Assembly (NCBI GenBank): GCA_937873165.1
Contig: CALMVH010000053.1
Location: 1 to 5,536 of the forward strand
Origin: an uncultured Rhodospirillales bacterium
GTDB lineage: Bacteria; Pseudomonadota; Alphaproteobacteria; CALMVH01
Length of the DNA: 5,536 nt
Reading direction: 5' to 3'
A program made the position numbers and the translations under genes. This document shows positions 1-5,536 of the stretch, in pieces. The notes below the pieces were generated by a model, which saw only the letters and a list, made by a program, of their open reading frames with translations, made no database searches and was not told the origin of the DNA. Position 1 is the first letter of the stretch, and every line of letters begins with the position of its first letter.

Positions 1-53
1 AATCATATCTCACCAACCTTGGAAATCCTAATTAATAGGTCCTGAGCCTAGTC

Positions 54-530
54 ATGCCGAACATCAAGCGTCTTGCAACCGCGGCCGCGCTACTGGTCGC
101 CGCGTCGGTGTCCGCTGCCAGCGCCGACGATCTGTCGTGCGTCAACACGTCGTTCCGCGTGCTGGGAGCCGACGACAAGGTATGCGTCAGCGTGTTCGAT
201 GATCCCAAGGTGCCGGGGGTTTCCTGCTACATCAGCCAGGCCCGTACCGGCGGGGTCAAGGGCAGCTTCGGGCTTGCGGAAGACCCCTCGCGTTTCGCGC
301 TTTCCTGCCAGCAGGTCGGGCCGGTTACGGTCGATCTGAAGACGCTGAAGGACAAGGAAGACGTTTACTCCGAACACACGTCCATCTTCTTCAAGCACAC
401 CAAAGTCTACCGGGTGCTGGACCTGAAGCATAACACGCTGGTCTACATGGCGATCAGCGACAAGATCATCGACGGCTCGCCCCAGAACGCCCTGTCCAGC
501 GTGACGATCGCGCCGTCGGGACCGCACTGA
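54..530 (+). CDS. creA: CreA family exported protein
   Basis: A 158-residue protein that I recognise as CreA, a conserved small protein of unknown molecular function, named in E. coli for lying next to the creBCD regulon. The N-terminus is a clear Sec signal peptide: K5 and R6, a hydrophobic run at about 8-19, and a likely cleavage after ASA (22-24), leaving a mature protein of about 134 residues in the periplasm. The family core is visible as FDDPKVPGVSCY (48-59), ARTGGVKG (63-70), FGLAEDP (72-78), SCQQVGP (84-90) and SDKIIDGSPQNA (135-146). Length matches the family (E. coli about 157). Cysteines are C29, C44, C58 and C85; C58 and C85 sit in conserved motifs, while C29 and C44 may form a lineage-specific disulfide (inferred). 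The start is fixed by the signal peptide; the ribosome binding site is weak. No creBCD genes are seen nearby. It converges on pgsA with a 13-bp gap. Confidence 0.93.
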   Translation: MPNIKRLATAAALLVAASVSAASADDLSCVNTSFRVLGADDKVCVSVFDDPKVPGVSCYISQARTGGVKGSFGLAEDPSRFALSCQQVGPVTVDLKTLKDKEDVYSEHTSIFFKHTKVYRVLDLKHNTLVYMAISDKIIDGSPQNALSSVTIAPSGPH

Positions 531-543
531 GGCAGATCAAGCC

Positions 544-1086
544 TTAAAGGCTCTTCATCGCGAGCTTCACATAGTCCCAGCCGGTCGCGACCGTCAGCCC
601 GGCGGCGAGCCACAGGGCAAGCAGGCCGGCGTTCCAGACGGGCAGGACCGGCACCAGCAGCAGCAGGCCGAGCGCGATCAGCTGAACGGTGGTCTTCCAT
701 TTTGCAAGCTTGCTGACCGGCAGCGTGTGGCCTGCCTGGCCGAGGTATTCGCGCAAGCCCGACACCAGCAGTTCGCGCAGGATGATCGCGATGACCGGGA
801 TCAGGTGTATGCGGGCGATCAGGCCGCCGGCGACCAGACACAACAGCAGCGCCGCGACCAGCAGCTTGTCCGCGATGGGATCGAACACACGTCCGAAGAC
901 CGATCCGGCGTTCCAGATGCGGGCAAGATAGCCATCGAAGAAATCGCTGATCGCCGCGATGGCGTAAAATCCAAACGCTCCCCACGCCGCCACATGGCCG
1001 GGCACGAACACCAGCAGGCATAGAAGCGGGATCAGCGCGATGCGCGCCGCTGTCAGGGCGTTGGGCAGGGATTGCTTGAAAGACAT
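544..1086 (-). CDS. pgsA: CDP-diacylglycerol--glycerol-3-phosphate 3-phosphatidyltransferase
   Basis: A 180-residue inner-membrane enzyme that transfers the phosphatidyl group of CDP-diacylglycerol to glycerol-3-phosphate, giving phosphatidylglycerolphosphate, the committed step towards phosphatidylglycerol and cardiolipin. The complete CDP-alcohol phosphotransferase signature D-x2-D-G-x2-A-R-x8-G-x3-D-x3-D is present: D48, D51, G52, A55, R56, G65, D69, D73. The N-terminal SLPNALTAARIALIP (6-20) is typical of PgsA. Further hydrophobic segments lie at about 16-46, 74-87, 91-103 and from about 134 to 172, and the length is normal. The ATG start is preceded by AAGG (1097-1094 on this strand) with a 7-base spacer. 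In many alphaproteobacteria pgsA follows uvrC closely on the same strand. Here two genes lie between them, so pgsA probably has its own promoter in the divergent gap. Confidence 0.95.
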   Translation of the reverse strand: MSFKQSLPNALTAARIALIPLLCLLVFVPGHVAAWGAFGFYAIAAISDFFDGYLARIWNAGSVFGRVFDPIADKLLVAALLLCLVAGGLIARIHLIPVIAIILRELLVSGLREYLGQAGHTLPVSKLAKWKTTVQLIALGLLLLVPVLPVWNAGLLALWLAAGLTVATGWDYVKLAMKSL

Positions 1087-1189
1087 GATTTTGCCTTATA
1101 CGCGACCCCGGCGCGGATCGGAAGGCCTTCGCGGGACCGGCGATTTCAGGCAGAGTGCCGGGCTTTCCACTGACAACGCCGTGACTTCA
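1087..1189. other. Divergent intergenic region, pgsA / membrane protein
   Basis: About 100 bp lie between the divergent starts of pgsA and the membrane protein, if the latter starts at 1190. A perfect 10-bp palindrome, GAAGGCCTTC, is at 1121-1130. I see no strong -35/-10 pair for either gene. The plus-strand frame is open through this gap, so part of it could instead encode the N-terminus of the membrane protein. Confidence 0.5.
1094..1097 (-). promoter_or_regulatory. Ribosome binding site of pgsA
   Basis: The minus strand reads AAGG seven bases before the pgsA ATG, a moderate Shine-Dalgarno match. It supports the start at 1086. Confidence 0.55.
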
Positions 1190-2659
1190 ATGCGCCTTTC
1201 TTCCCGCACACAGCTACTGATTGTTGATGGCATCGGCGGCGCGGTTCTCCTGACGCTGGCGGTGTTCGCCTTTCTGGGCTTTGATCAAAGCTGGGATGCC
1301 TTGGAATACCACCTGCCCTACGCCGCCCTGCGGACGGGTATCCTGACCAGCCGCGACCTGGTGCTGCAATCCGGGCTGCAATTCCGCTACAACGGGTTTC
1401 CCGCCCTGATCGATATCGTGCAGGGTGGCCTGTGGCGGCTGTTCGGCACGCCGAAGGCGGCGGCGCTTGTCACGCCACTGGCAATGGCTGGTTTCGCAGT
1501 CTACGTGCGGTGCGCATTTCGCATCGGGCTTCTATGGCCCGTGATGATCTTTATCGCCGTTCCGACGCTGCACACAGCGCTGAACGCCGCCTATGTCGAC
1601 CTGTGGACAAATGCATTTTTCGCGCTCCACCTTGCCGCCGCGTTCAAGACGCTGCAACCCGGCGAACGGCATCGCAAGGCGCACCTGATCATTTCGCTGC
1701 TGGCGCTGGGCGTCGCGGTGAACGCCAAGGAACAATACTATGTGCTGGGAGGCCTCTCGCTCGGCCTTTACGGCCTGCTGCTGATGGCCGGGTGGAAGGC
1801 GGAACGGTTGAGAGTCCTGCTGGTGATCGCCGTCCTGGCACCGGTCGCCTTTGCCGCTCCGTTGAAAAATCTGATTGTCTACGGCAATCCAATTTACCCC
1901 ATGGCATTCGCGGCACTCGATTGGGAGGGGCCGGAGAAAGCCTATTTTTCGCCCAGCCCGTCTACCGGCAAGGCTCCCCGGCCGGTGCGCTACCTGCTGT
2001 CGCAGATGGAGCTGGATGCGCTTGACGAGCACAAGCGCGGTTACTCGCTGGACCAGGGCGAAGCCGAAGGCAAGCTGGGCTACCATATGGGCGGATCGTC
2101 CGAAATCCTGCTGTTCGTAACGGTTGTGACGCTGATCCTGTGTCTGCGCCGCGTGCACCTGTCACGCCTGCAGAAAGCCGAAATGGGATCGTTCGCGATC
2201 CTGGTGGCTGTGGTGTCATGCTTCCCTGGATCGATCGAGCTGCGCTACTTCAGCTTTGTCGAGATCTCGCTGATCCTGGCCGATCTATGCCTGCTGAAAC
2301 ATCTTGCGCACCGGCACGATGCCTATAGCGAGGGCTTGAGCGCCGGTTTTTATGCAACCTTGATGGGGTCGGCCCTGTTCGTGGGCTTCTTGACCGGCTT
2401 CGCGCATTTGACGCCGCATCCGATCAGCTTCGAGCGGATGATTGCCCGACGCAAGACCATCAATCCCGAACTGCAGCAGGCCAGGGCGCAGTCGGATACG
2501 ATCTGCTACGTGCGGTGGGATCCCGACGCGATCCTGTACGTGGACATTTTCCACCCCGACCTGCCGCCCTACCGGGTGGTGGAGGTTCTGCATCGCGATG
2601 AATGTCCGGCGGGATCGGCAATCATCGACGTGCCGCAGAAGCCGCCGGTTGATCCCTGA
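1190..2659 (+). CDS. Polytopic membrane protein, GT-C glycosyltransferase-like
   Basis: A 489-residue integral membrane protein, not recognised as a named gene. It has roughly 10-12 hydrophobic segments (about 8-31, 93-109, 113-128, 139-152, 165-178, 185-200, 208-224, 304-320, 332-345, 356-370, 386-404 and weaker ones), a hydrophilic loop at about 245-300 and a non-membrane C-terminal tail from about 405. The first loop after TM1 carries WDALEYHLP (35-43), then RYNGFP (66-71). YVD (135-137), NAKE (178-181) and LKNLIVYGNPIYP (225-237) follow. This layout, with an acidic residue in the first periplasmic loop (D36/E39) and a K/RN..YGNP.YP motif, is what I associate with GT-C enzymes that use polyprenyl-phosphate sugars. 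That would mean adding a sugar to an envelope lipid, glycan or protein; donor and acceptor are unknown. The open frame extends upstream into the pgsA start. I chose ATG 1190 because it sits just before TM1, but no good ribosome binding site precedes it, and GTG 1181 or ATG 1085 are possible. The tail overlaps the convergent hydrolase by 38 bp. Confidence 0.82.
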   Translation: MRLSSRTQLLIVDGIGGAVLLTLAVFAFLGFDQSWDALEYHLPYAALRTGILTSRDLVLQSGLQFRYNGFPALIDIVQGGLWRLFGTPKAAALVTPLAMAGFAVYVRCAFRIGLLWPVMIFIAVPTLHTALNAAYVDLWTNAFFALHLAAAFKTLQPGERHRKAHLIISLLALGVAVNAKEQYYVLGGLSLGLYGLLLMAGWKAERLRVLLVIAVLAPVAFAAPLKNLIVYGNPIYPMAFAALDWEGPEKAYFSPSPSTGKAPRPVRYLLSQMELDALDEHKRGYSLDQGEAEGKLGYHMGGSSEILLFVTVVTLILCLRRVHLSRLQKAEMGSFAILVAVVSCFPGSIELRYFSFVEISLILADLCLLKHLAHRHDAYSEGLSAGFYATLMGSALFVGFLTGFAHLTPHPISFERMIARRKTINPELQQARAQSDTICYVRWDPDAILYVDIFHPDLPPYRVVEVLHRDECPAGSAIIDVPQKPPVDP

Positions 2660-3551
2660 CCGTCGCGAAATGCGCGATCAGTTCGTTGGCGACCGCCTCC
2701 GGCGCCTCGCGCGGCAGGAAGTGACCCACCTCCGCCAGCACGCGTTTCCGGAACGGGCCGGTGAAGTAGGCCTCCTGGCCCTCCGTCATGCGTATGTCGG
2801 TACAGGTATCCGCCTGCCCATCGATCTGCAAGGTCGGCACTGACAGTGTCCGGGCCGCATCCATGCGCCGTTGCAGGGACGTGTACTTCAGGTACGGCTT
2901 CGCGGTGCCCCAGCGCACGCGGTAGGAATGCAGGGTGATGGCCAGCCAGTCGGGGTTGGTGAAGGCAGTGGCCGCCAGATCGAACTCCTCCTGCGTGTAC
3001 CAGCCTTTCGGGCTCCACATGTCCCATTGCATGCGCGCAAAGGCGATGGGATCGGAGGCAACGGCTTCCGGACCGTTCTTCGTGTTCATGAACCACTGAT
3101 ACCACTTGTTCGGCTGTTCAAAGACCGGTGGCGTTTTCGGCTTGCCGCCTGGCTCGAACGGCACGGCGAGCGCCGCGAGCGAGGTCAGGCGACCCGGGTA
3201 CAGCGCGGCCGTGGCATAAGCGGTTTGAGCGCCCCAGTCGTGGCCCGCGATCACGAATTGTTGCACCCGCAACGCGTCGGCTAGCGCAATCAGGTCCGCC
3301 GCCAGGGCAACCGGCTGCCCCGAGCGCGGCGCGTGCGGCGAGGTAAACCGGGTCTGTCCGAAGCCACGCAGGTAAGGCGTGACCGTGCGGAACCCGGCTT
3401 CCCATAGGAAGGGCAACACGCCAAACCAGGTCTGCGGACCATCCGGCCAGCCGTGCAACAGGAACACGACTGGCCCTGTAGCCGGTCCGCCTTCGTAGTA
3501 CGCGATGTCGAGATCGCGCGTACGCACCGCGTTGGGATGGGATTGGGTCAC
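2622..3551 (-). CDS. Alpha/beta hydrolase, epoxide-hydrolase-like
   Basis: A 309-residue soluble, probably cytoplasmic enzyme of the alpha/beta-hydrolase fold. HGWP (33-36) is the oxyanion-hole motif. GHDWG (103-107) is a nucleophile elbow with Asp105 in place of Ser, as in epoxide hydrolases and haloalkane dehalogenases. The acid is probably D248 (DGQAD, 244-248) and the base H277 (VGHF, 275-278). The cap at about 140-225 holds Y210-R211, which fits the second ring-opening tyrosine of soluble epoxide hydrolases. The first is uncertain: W150-Y151-Q152 lies where the family has its tyrosine, possibly shifted by one. Hydrolysis of an epoxide to a diol through an alkyl-enzyme ester is therefore likely but not proven; a dehalogenase or other activity is possible. 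The GTG start overlaps the uvrC stop (GTGA) and is preceded by GGAGG, pointing to translational coupling. There is no signal peptide. Confidence 0.93.
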   Translation of the reverse strand: MTQSHPNAVRTRDLDIAYYEGGPATGPVVFLLHGWPDGPQTWFGVLPFLWEAGFRTVTPYLRGFGQTRFTSPHAPRSGQPVALAADLIALADALRVQQFVIAGHDWGAQTAYATAALYPGRLTSLAALAVPFEPGGKPKTPPVFEQPNKWYQWFMNTKNGPEAVASDPIAFARMQWDMWSPKGWYTQEEFDLAATAFTNPDWLAITLHSYRVRWGTAKPYLKYTSLQRRMDAARTLSVPTLQIDGQADTCTDIRMTEGQEAYFTGPFRKRVLAEVGHFLPREAPEAVANELIAHFATVRDQPAASAARR

Positions 3552-5413
3552 GCGTTTCCTCCGTGGAAATGGTCGTAGATCTTTTGCGCCACGGCCTTGC
3601 TAATGCCCTCGACGCCTGAAAGGTCCGTCAGCCCCGCGCGCGACACAGCCTGCGCCGATCCGAAATGATGCAGGAGCGCGCGCTTGCGGTTTGGCCCGAT
3701 GCCGCCCACCTCGTCCAGGGGCGAGGCGACCAGCGCCTTGGCGCGTTTGGCGCGGTGCGTGCCGATGGCGAAGCGGTGCGCTTCGTCGCGAAGGCGCTGC
3801 AGGAAGAACATCACCGGATCGCGCGGCGGCAGGGTGAACGGATCGCGCCCCGCCATGAAAAACCGCTCGCGCCCCGCATCGCGCTCCGGACCCTTCGCGA
3901 CGCCGACAACGGGAATGGCTTCGAGTCCCAGGCCCGTCATGACCTCCAGCACCGATGACAACTGGCCGGCACCGCCATCGATCAGCAGCAGGTCGGGCCA
4001 GGTTTCGCCCTTGCGGTCGGGATCTTCCTTCAGCGCGCGGGCAAAGCGGCGTTCCAGCATTTCGCGCATCATGCCGAAATCGTCGCCCGGCGACAGGTCG
4101 GATTTGATGTTGAACTTGCGGTAGGCCGTTTTGCGGAACCCTTCGGGCCCCGCCACGATCATGCCGCCCACGGCGTTGGTGCCGCCGATGTGGCTGTTGT
4201 CGTACACCTCGATCCGCTTCGGGGGCGCGGGCAGGCCGAACACGCCGGCAAGGTCGGCCAGCAGCTTGCCCTGCGTCGCCGTCTCCGCCAGCCGGCGCTG
4301 GATCGCCTCTCGGGCATTGTTCAGGCTCATATCGACCAGCCGCTTCTTGTCGCCGCGCTTGGGCGACGTCACGGCGATCTTCCGCTCCGCCCTGACCGAC
4401 AGGGCTTCGGCGATCAGGTCCTGCTCTTCCAGATCGTGGCTGAGGAAGATGCACGAGGGCGGCAGCTTGTCGTCGTAGAACTGCGGCAGGAAGGCCTGCA
4501 GCACCTCGGCCGGTTCCAGGTTGCTGTCATGCGCCGGAAAATAGGTGCGGTTGCCGTAGTTGCGCCCGGCGCGGAAAAAGAACACTTCGATGGCCGTGTG
4601 GCCGCCATCGGCATAAGCCGCGATCACGTCGGCCTCGTCGATGCCCTCGACGTTGATGTCCTGCCGGCCCTGGATGGCGGTCAAGGCGCGGATGCGGTCG
4701 CGGTAACCGGCGGCGCCTTCGAAATCCATCGCGTCGGCCGCCTGCTCCATCGCCACGCGGAAATGATCCTGCACGTCGCGGCTTTTGCCTTCGAGGAACG
4801 CGCGGGCTTCCGCGACCTGCGCCGCATAGGCGTCGTCCGTCACGTAGCGGACGCACGGCGCGGTGCAGCGCTTGATCTGGTACTGTAGGCACGGGCGCGA
4901 CCGGGACGCAAAGATCGTATCGGCGCAACTGCGGATCATAAAGGCGCGTTGCAGCGCCTGGATCGTGCGATCAACGGCGCCTGCCGAGGCAAAAGGGCCG
5001 AAATAGGCGGCGTTCGGCGCACGGCCGCCGCGATGCTTGTTCAGGCGCGGGAAATCGTGGCCAATCGTCAGTTCGATGAACGGAAACGACTTGTCGTCGC
5101 GCAGCAGCACATTGTAGCGGGGGCGCAGCCGCTTGATCAGGTTCGATTCAAGCAGCAGCGCCTCGACCTCGGTATGCGTACGGACGAACAGCATGGATTT
5201 GGTTTCGGAAACCATTCGCTGCAGCCGCATCGGCAGCCGGGCCGGCAGGGTGTAGTTCGCGACACGCTTGGCAAGGCTCTTGGCCTTGCCGACATAGATC
5301 GCCTCGCCCTCGGCATCCAGCATGCGGTAGACGCCGGGCGCGTTGGGCAGCGTATGCACGAAACCCTTGATGGTTTCGACGCCGTCATTGAGGGAAATAC
5401 GATTCTGTTTCAC
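3548..5413 (-). CDS. uvrC: Excinuclease ABC subunit C (UvrC)
   Basis: A full-length 621-residue UvrC, the nuclease that makes both incisions around a lesion loaded by UvrA-UvrB in nucleotide excision repair. The GIY-YIG domain spans about 23-103: Y29, Y40-V-G-K43, R50, E89 and N101, the 3' incision site residues. The cysteines C163, C175, C183 and C187 (C-x11-C-x7-C-x3-C) match the spacing of the iron-sulfur cluster described in UvrC. The UVR motif for UvrB contact lies at about 207-245. The RNase-H-like 5' endonuclease domain has VYDNSH (D405), GDDFGMM (D444/D445), LLIDGG (D479) and RDEAHRFA (H546). Tandem helix-hairpin-helix motifs lie at about 567-616. The start is GTG at 5413. The upstream frame is open back to a TAA at 5527-5525 but holds no ATG, GTG or TTG, so this is the first possible common start. 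Its ribosome binding site is poor. The stop codon overlaps the hydrolase start. Confidence 0.98.
   Translation of the reverse strand: MKQNRISLNDGVETIKGFVHTLPNAPGVYRMLDAEGEAIYVGKAKSLAKRVANYTLPARLPMRLQRMVSETKSMLFVRTHTEVEALLLESNLIKRLRPRYNVLLRDDKSFPFIELTIGHDFPRLNKHRGGRAPNAAYFGPFASAGAVDRTIQALQRAFMIRSCADTIFASRSRPCLQYQIKRCTAPCVRYVTDDAYAAQVAEARAFLEGKSRDVQDHFRVAMEQAADAMDFEGAAGYRDRIRALTAIQGRQDINVEGIDEADVIAAYADGGHTAIEVFFFRAGRNYGNRTYFPAHDSNLEPAEVLQAFLPQFYDDKLPPSCIFLSHDLEEQDLIAEALSVRAERKIAVTSPKRGDKKRLVDMSLNNAREAIQRRLAETATQGKLLADLAGVFGLPAPPKRIEVYDNSHIGGTNAVGGMIVAGPEGFRKTAYRKFNIKSDLSPGDDFGMMREMLERRFARALKEDPDRKGETWPDLLLIDGGAGQLSSVLEVMTGLGLEAIPVVGVAKGPERDAGRERFFMAGRDPFTLPPRDPVMFFLQRLRDEAHRFAIGTHRAKRAKALVASPLDEVGGIGPNRKRALLHHFGSAQAVSRAGLTDLSGVEGISKAVAQKIYDHFHGGNA
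3558..3562 (-). promoter_or_regulatory. Strong ribosome binding site of the hydrolase, inside uvrC
   Basis: The minus strand reads GGAGG, then a 6-base spacer (AAACGC), then GTG. It lies within the last codons of uvrC and decides the GTG start at 3551. It is the best Shine-Dalgarno sequence I found in the window. Confidence 0.85.
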
Positions 5414-5459
5414 GTTAACCGTTATGAAGGGTTCCTTAAGATCGGCACATTTCCGCCAT

Positions 5460-5490
5460 TTGACAACTATCCACCTGATCTGTGGATAAC
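5460..5490 (+). promoter_or_regulatory. Weak sigma70-like promoter candidate, rightward
   Basis: A perfect -35 hexamer TTGACA (5460-5465) is followed after 19 bases by GATAAC (5485-5490), a 4/6 match to the -10 consensus. It would drive a gene beyond the right edge. The spacer is longer than the usual 17 and the -10 overlaps a DnaA box. On the other strand the same bases read TTGTCA, a 5/6 -35 match, but I see no good -10 for uvrC at the right distance. Confidence 0.2.
5467..5489. promoter_or_regulatory. Paired DnaA boxes upstream of uvrC
   Basis: Bases 5481-5489 read TGTGGATAA, the exact reverse complement of the consensus DnaA box TTATCCACA. Bases 5467-5475 read CTATCCACC, a 7/9 match on the plus strand. 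Together they form an inverted repeat with 7-bp perfect arms, TATCCAC (5468-5474) and GTGGATA (5482-5488), around a 7-base centre. This is seen directly. Binding by DnaA, and whether it serves replication or control of uvrC, is inference. Confidence 0.6.
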
Positions 5491-5515
5491 CCTGTGTGAA
5501 CGATGCAGGATAACC
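5484..5515 (+). repeat. Direct repeat GGATAACC
   Basis: GGATAACC occurs at 5484-5491 and again at 5508-5515, offset by 24 bp. The first copy is part of the perfect DnaA box. The second resembles only half of one. Confidence 0.5.
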
Positions 5516-5536
5516 GAGTCTCCCTTAGGGTACTCG
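5515..5536. other. Inverted repeat / hairpin at the window edge
   Basis: The arms CGAGT (5515-5519) and ACTCG (5532-5536) enclose CCC-TTA-GGG (5522-5530), giving an 8-bp stem with a small asymmetric bulge and a 3-base loop. There is no T-run inside the window, so a terminator for a gene to the right cannot be judged. GAGTC at 5516-5520 is also a GANTC site, the CcrM target in many alphaproteobacteria. Confidence 0.4.

Noticed and set aside
27..39. CCTAATTAATAGG near-palindrome upstream of creA
   Set aside because: Only 4-bp arms match, and the upstream region is cut by the window edge, so no operator or promoter can be supported.
540..552. AGCCT-TAA-AGGCT hairpin between creA and pgsA
   Set aside because: The stem is only 5 bp, has no T-run, and sits on the pgsA stop codon. 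It is too weak to call a bidirectional terminator.
443..1021. 192-codon minus-strand open frame across pgsA and the creA end
   Set aside because: It is a shifted frame over pgsA, which carries the full catalytic motif in the chosen frame.
2663..2677. TCGCG...CGCGA hairpin just after the membrane protein stop
   Set aside because: It is a 5-bp GC stem with no T-tract and lies within hydrolase coding sequence, so it is probably chance.
4190..4888. 232-codon plus-strand open frame inside uvrC
   Set aside because: It lies wholly antisense to conserved UvrC sequence, has an Arg/Val/Ala-rich composition typical of antisense frames in GC-rich DNA, and shows no recognisable domain.
5498..5514. Possible alphaproteobacterial LexA (SOS) box upstream of uvrC
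   Set aside because: GAAC at 5498 is followed after 7 bases by GATA, not GAAC. GTTA/GTTC at 5421-5434 has a 6-base spacer. Neither meets GAAC-N7-GAAC or GTTC-N7-GTTC, so SOS control is not supported.

Overview
The window reads as a GC-rich, gene-dense stretch of an alphaproteobacterial chromosome. The UvrC, PgsA and CreA proteins have an alphaproteobacterial flavour. A sphingomonad-like organism is my guess, but I cannot confirm the order or family without a database search. Five complete protein-coding genes fill almost everything from position 54 to 5413. I see no RNA gene, mobile element or CRISPR array.

Layout: creA (+, 54-530) encodes a small exported protein and converges on pgsA (-, 544-1086), which makes phosphatidylglycerolphosphate. 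A divergent gap of about 100 bp separates pgsA from a large polytopic membrane protein (+, start most likely 1190, end 2659) that looks like a GT-C-fold glycosyltransferase of unknown substrate. It runs tail to tail, with a 38-bp overlap, into an epoxide-hydrolase-like alpha/beta hydrolase (-, 2622-3551). That gene is joined by a 4-base GTGA start/stop overlap to uvrC upstream of it (-, 3548-5413). The last 123 bp (5414-5536) form the uvrC upstream region. They contain a perfect DnaA box, a second degenerate box facing it, a -35-like TTGACA and a hairpin at the window edge.

How the genes fit together: most of the content is housekeeping (nucleotide excision repair, phospholipid synthesis, a conserved periplasmic protein). 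The less ordinary points are the probable translational coupling of a hydrolase to uvrC, the opposite-strand membrane protein lying between the uvrC unit and pgsA, and the paired DnaA boxes upstream of uvrC. I found no convincing new multi-gene system.
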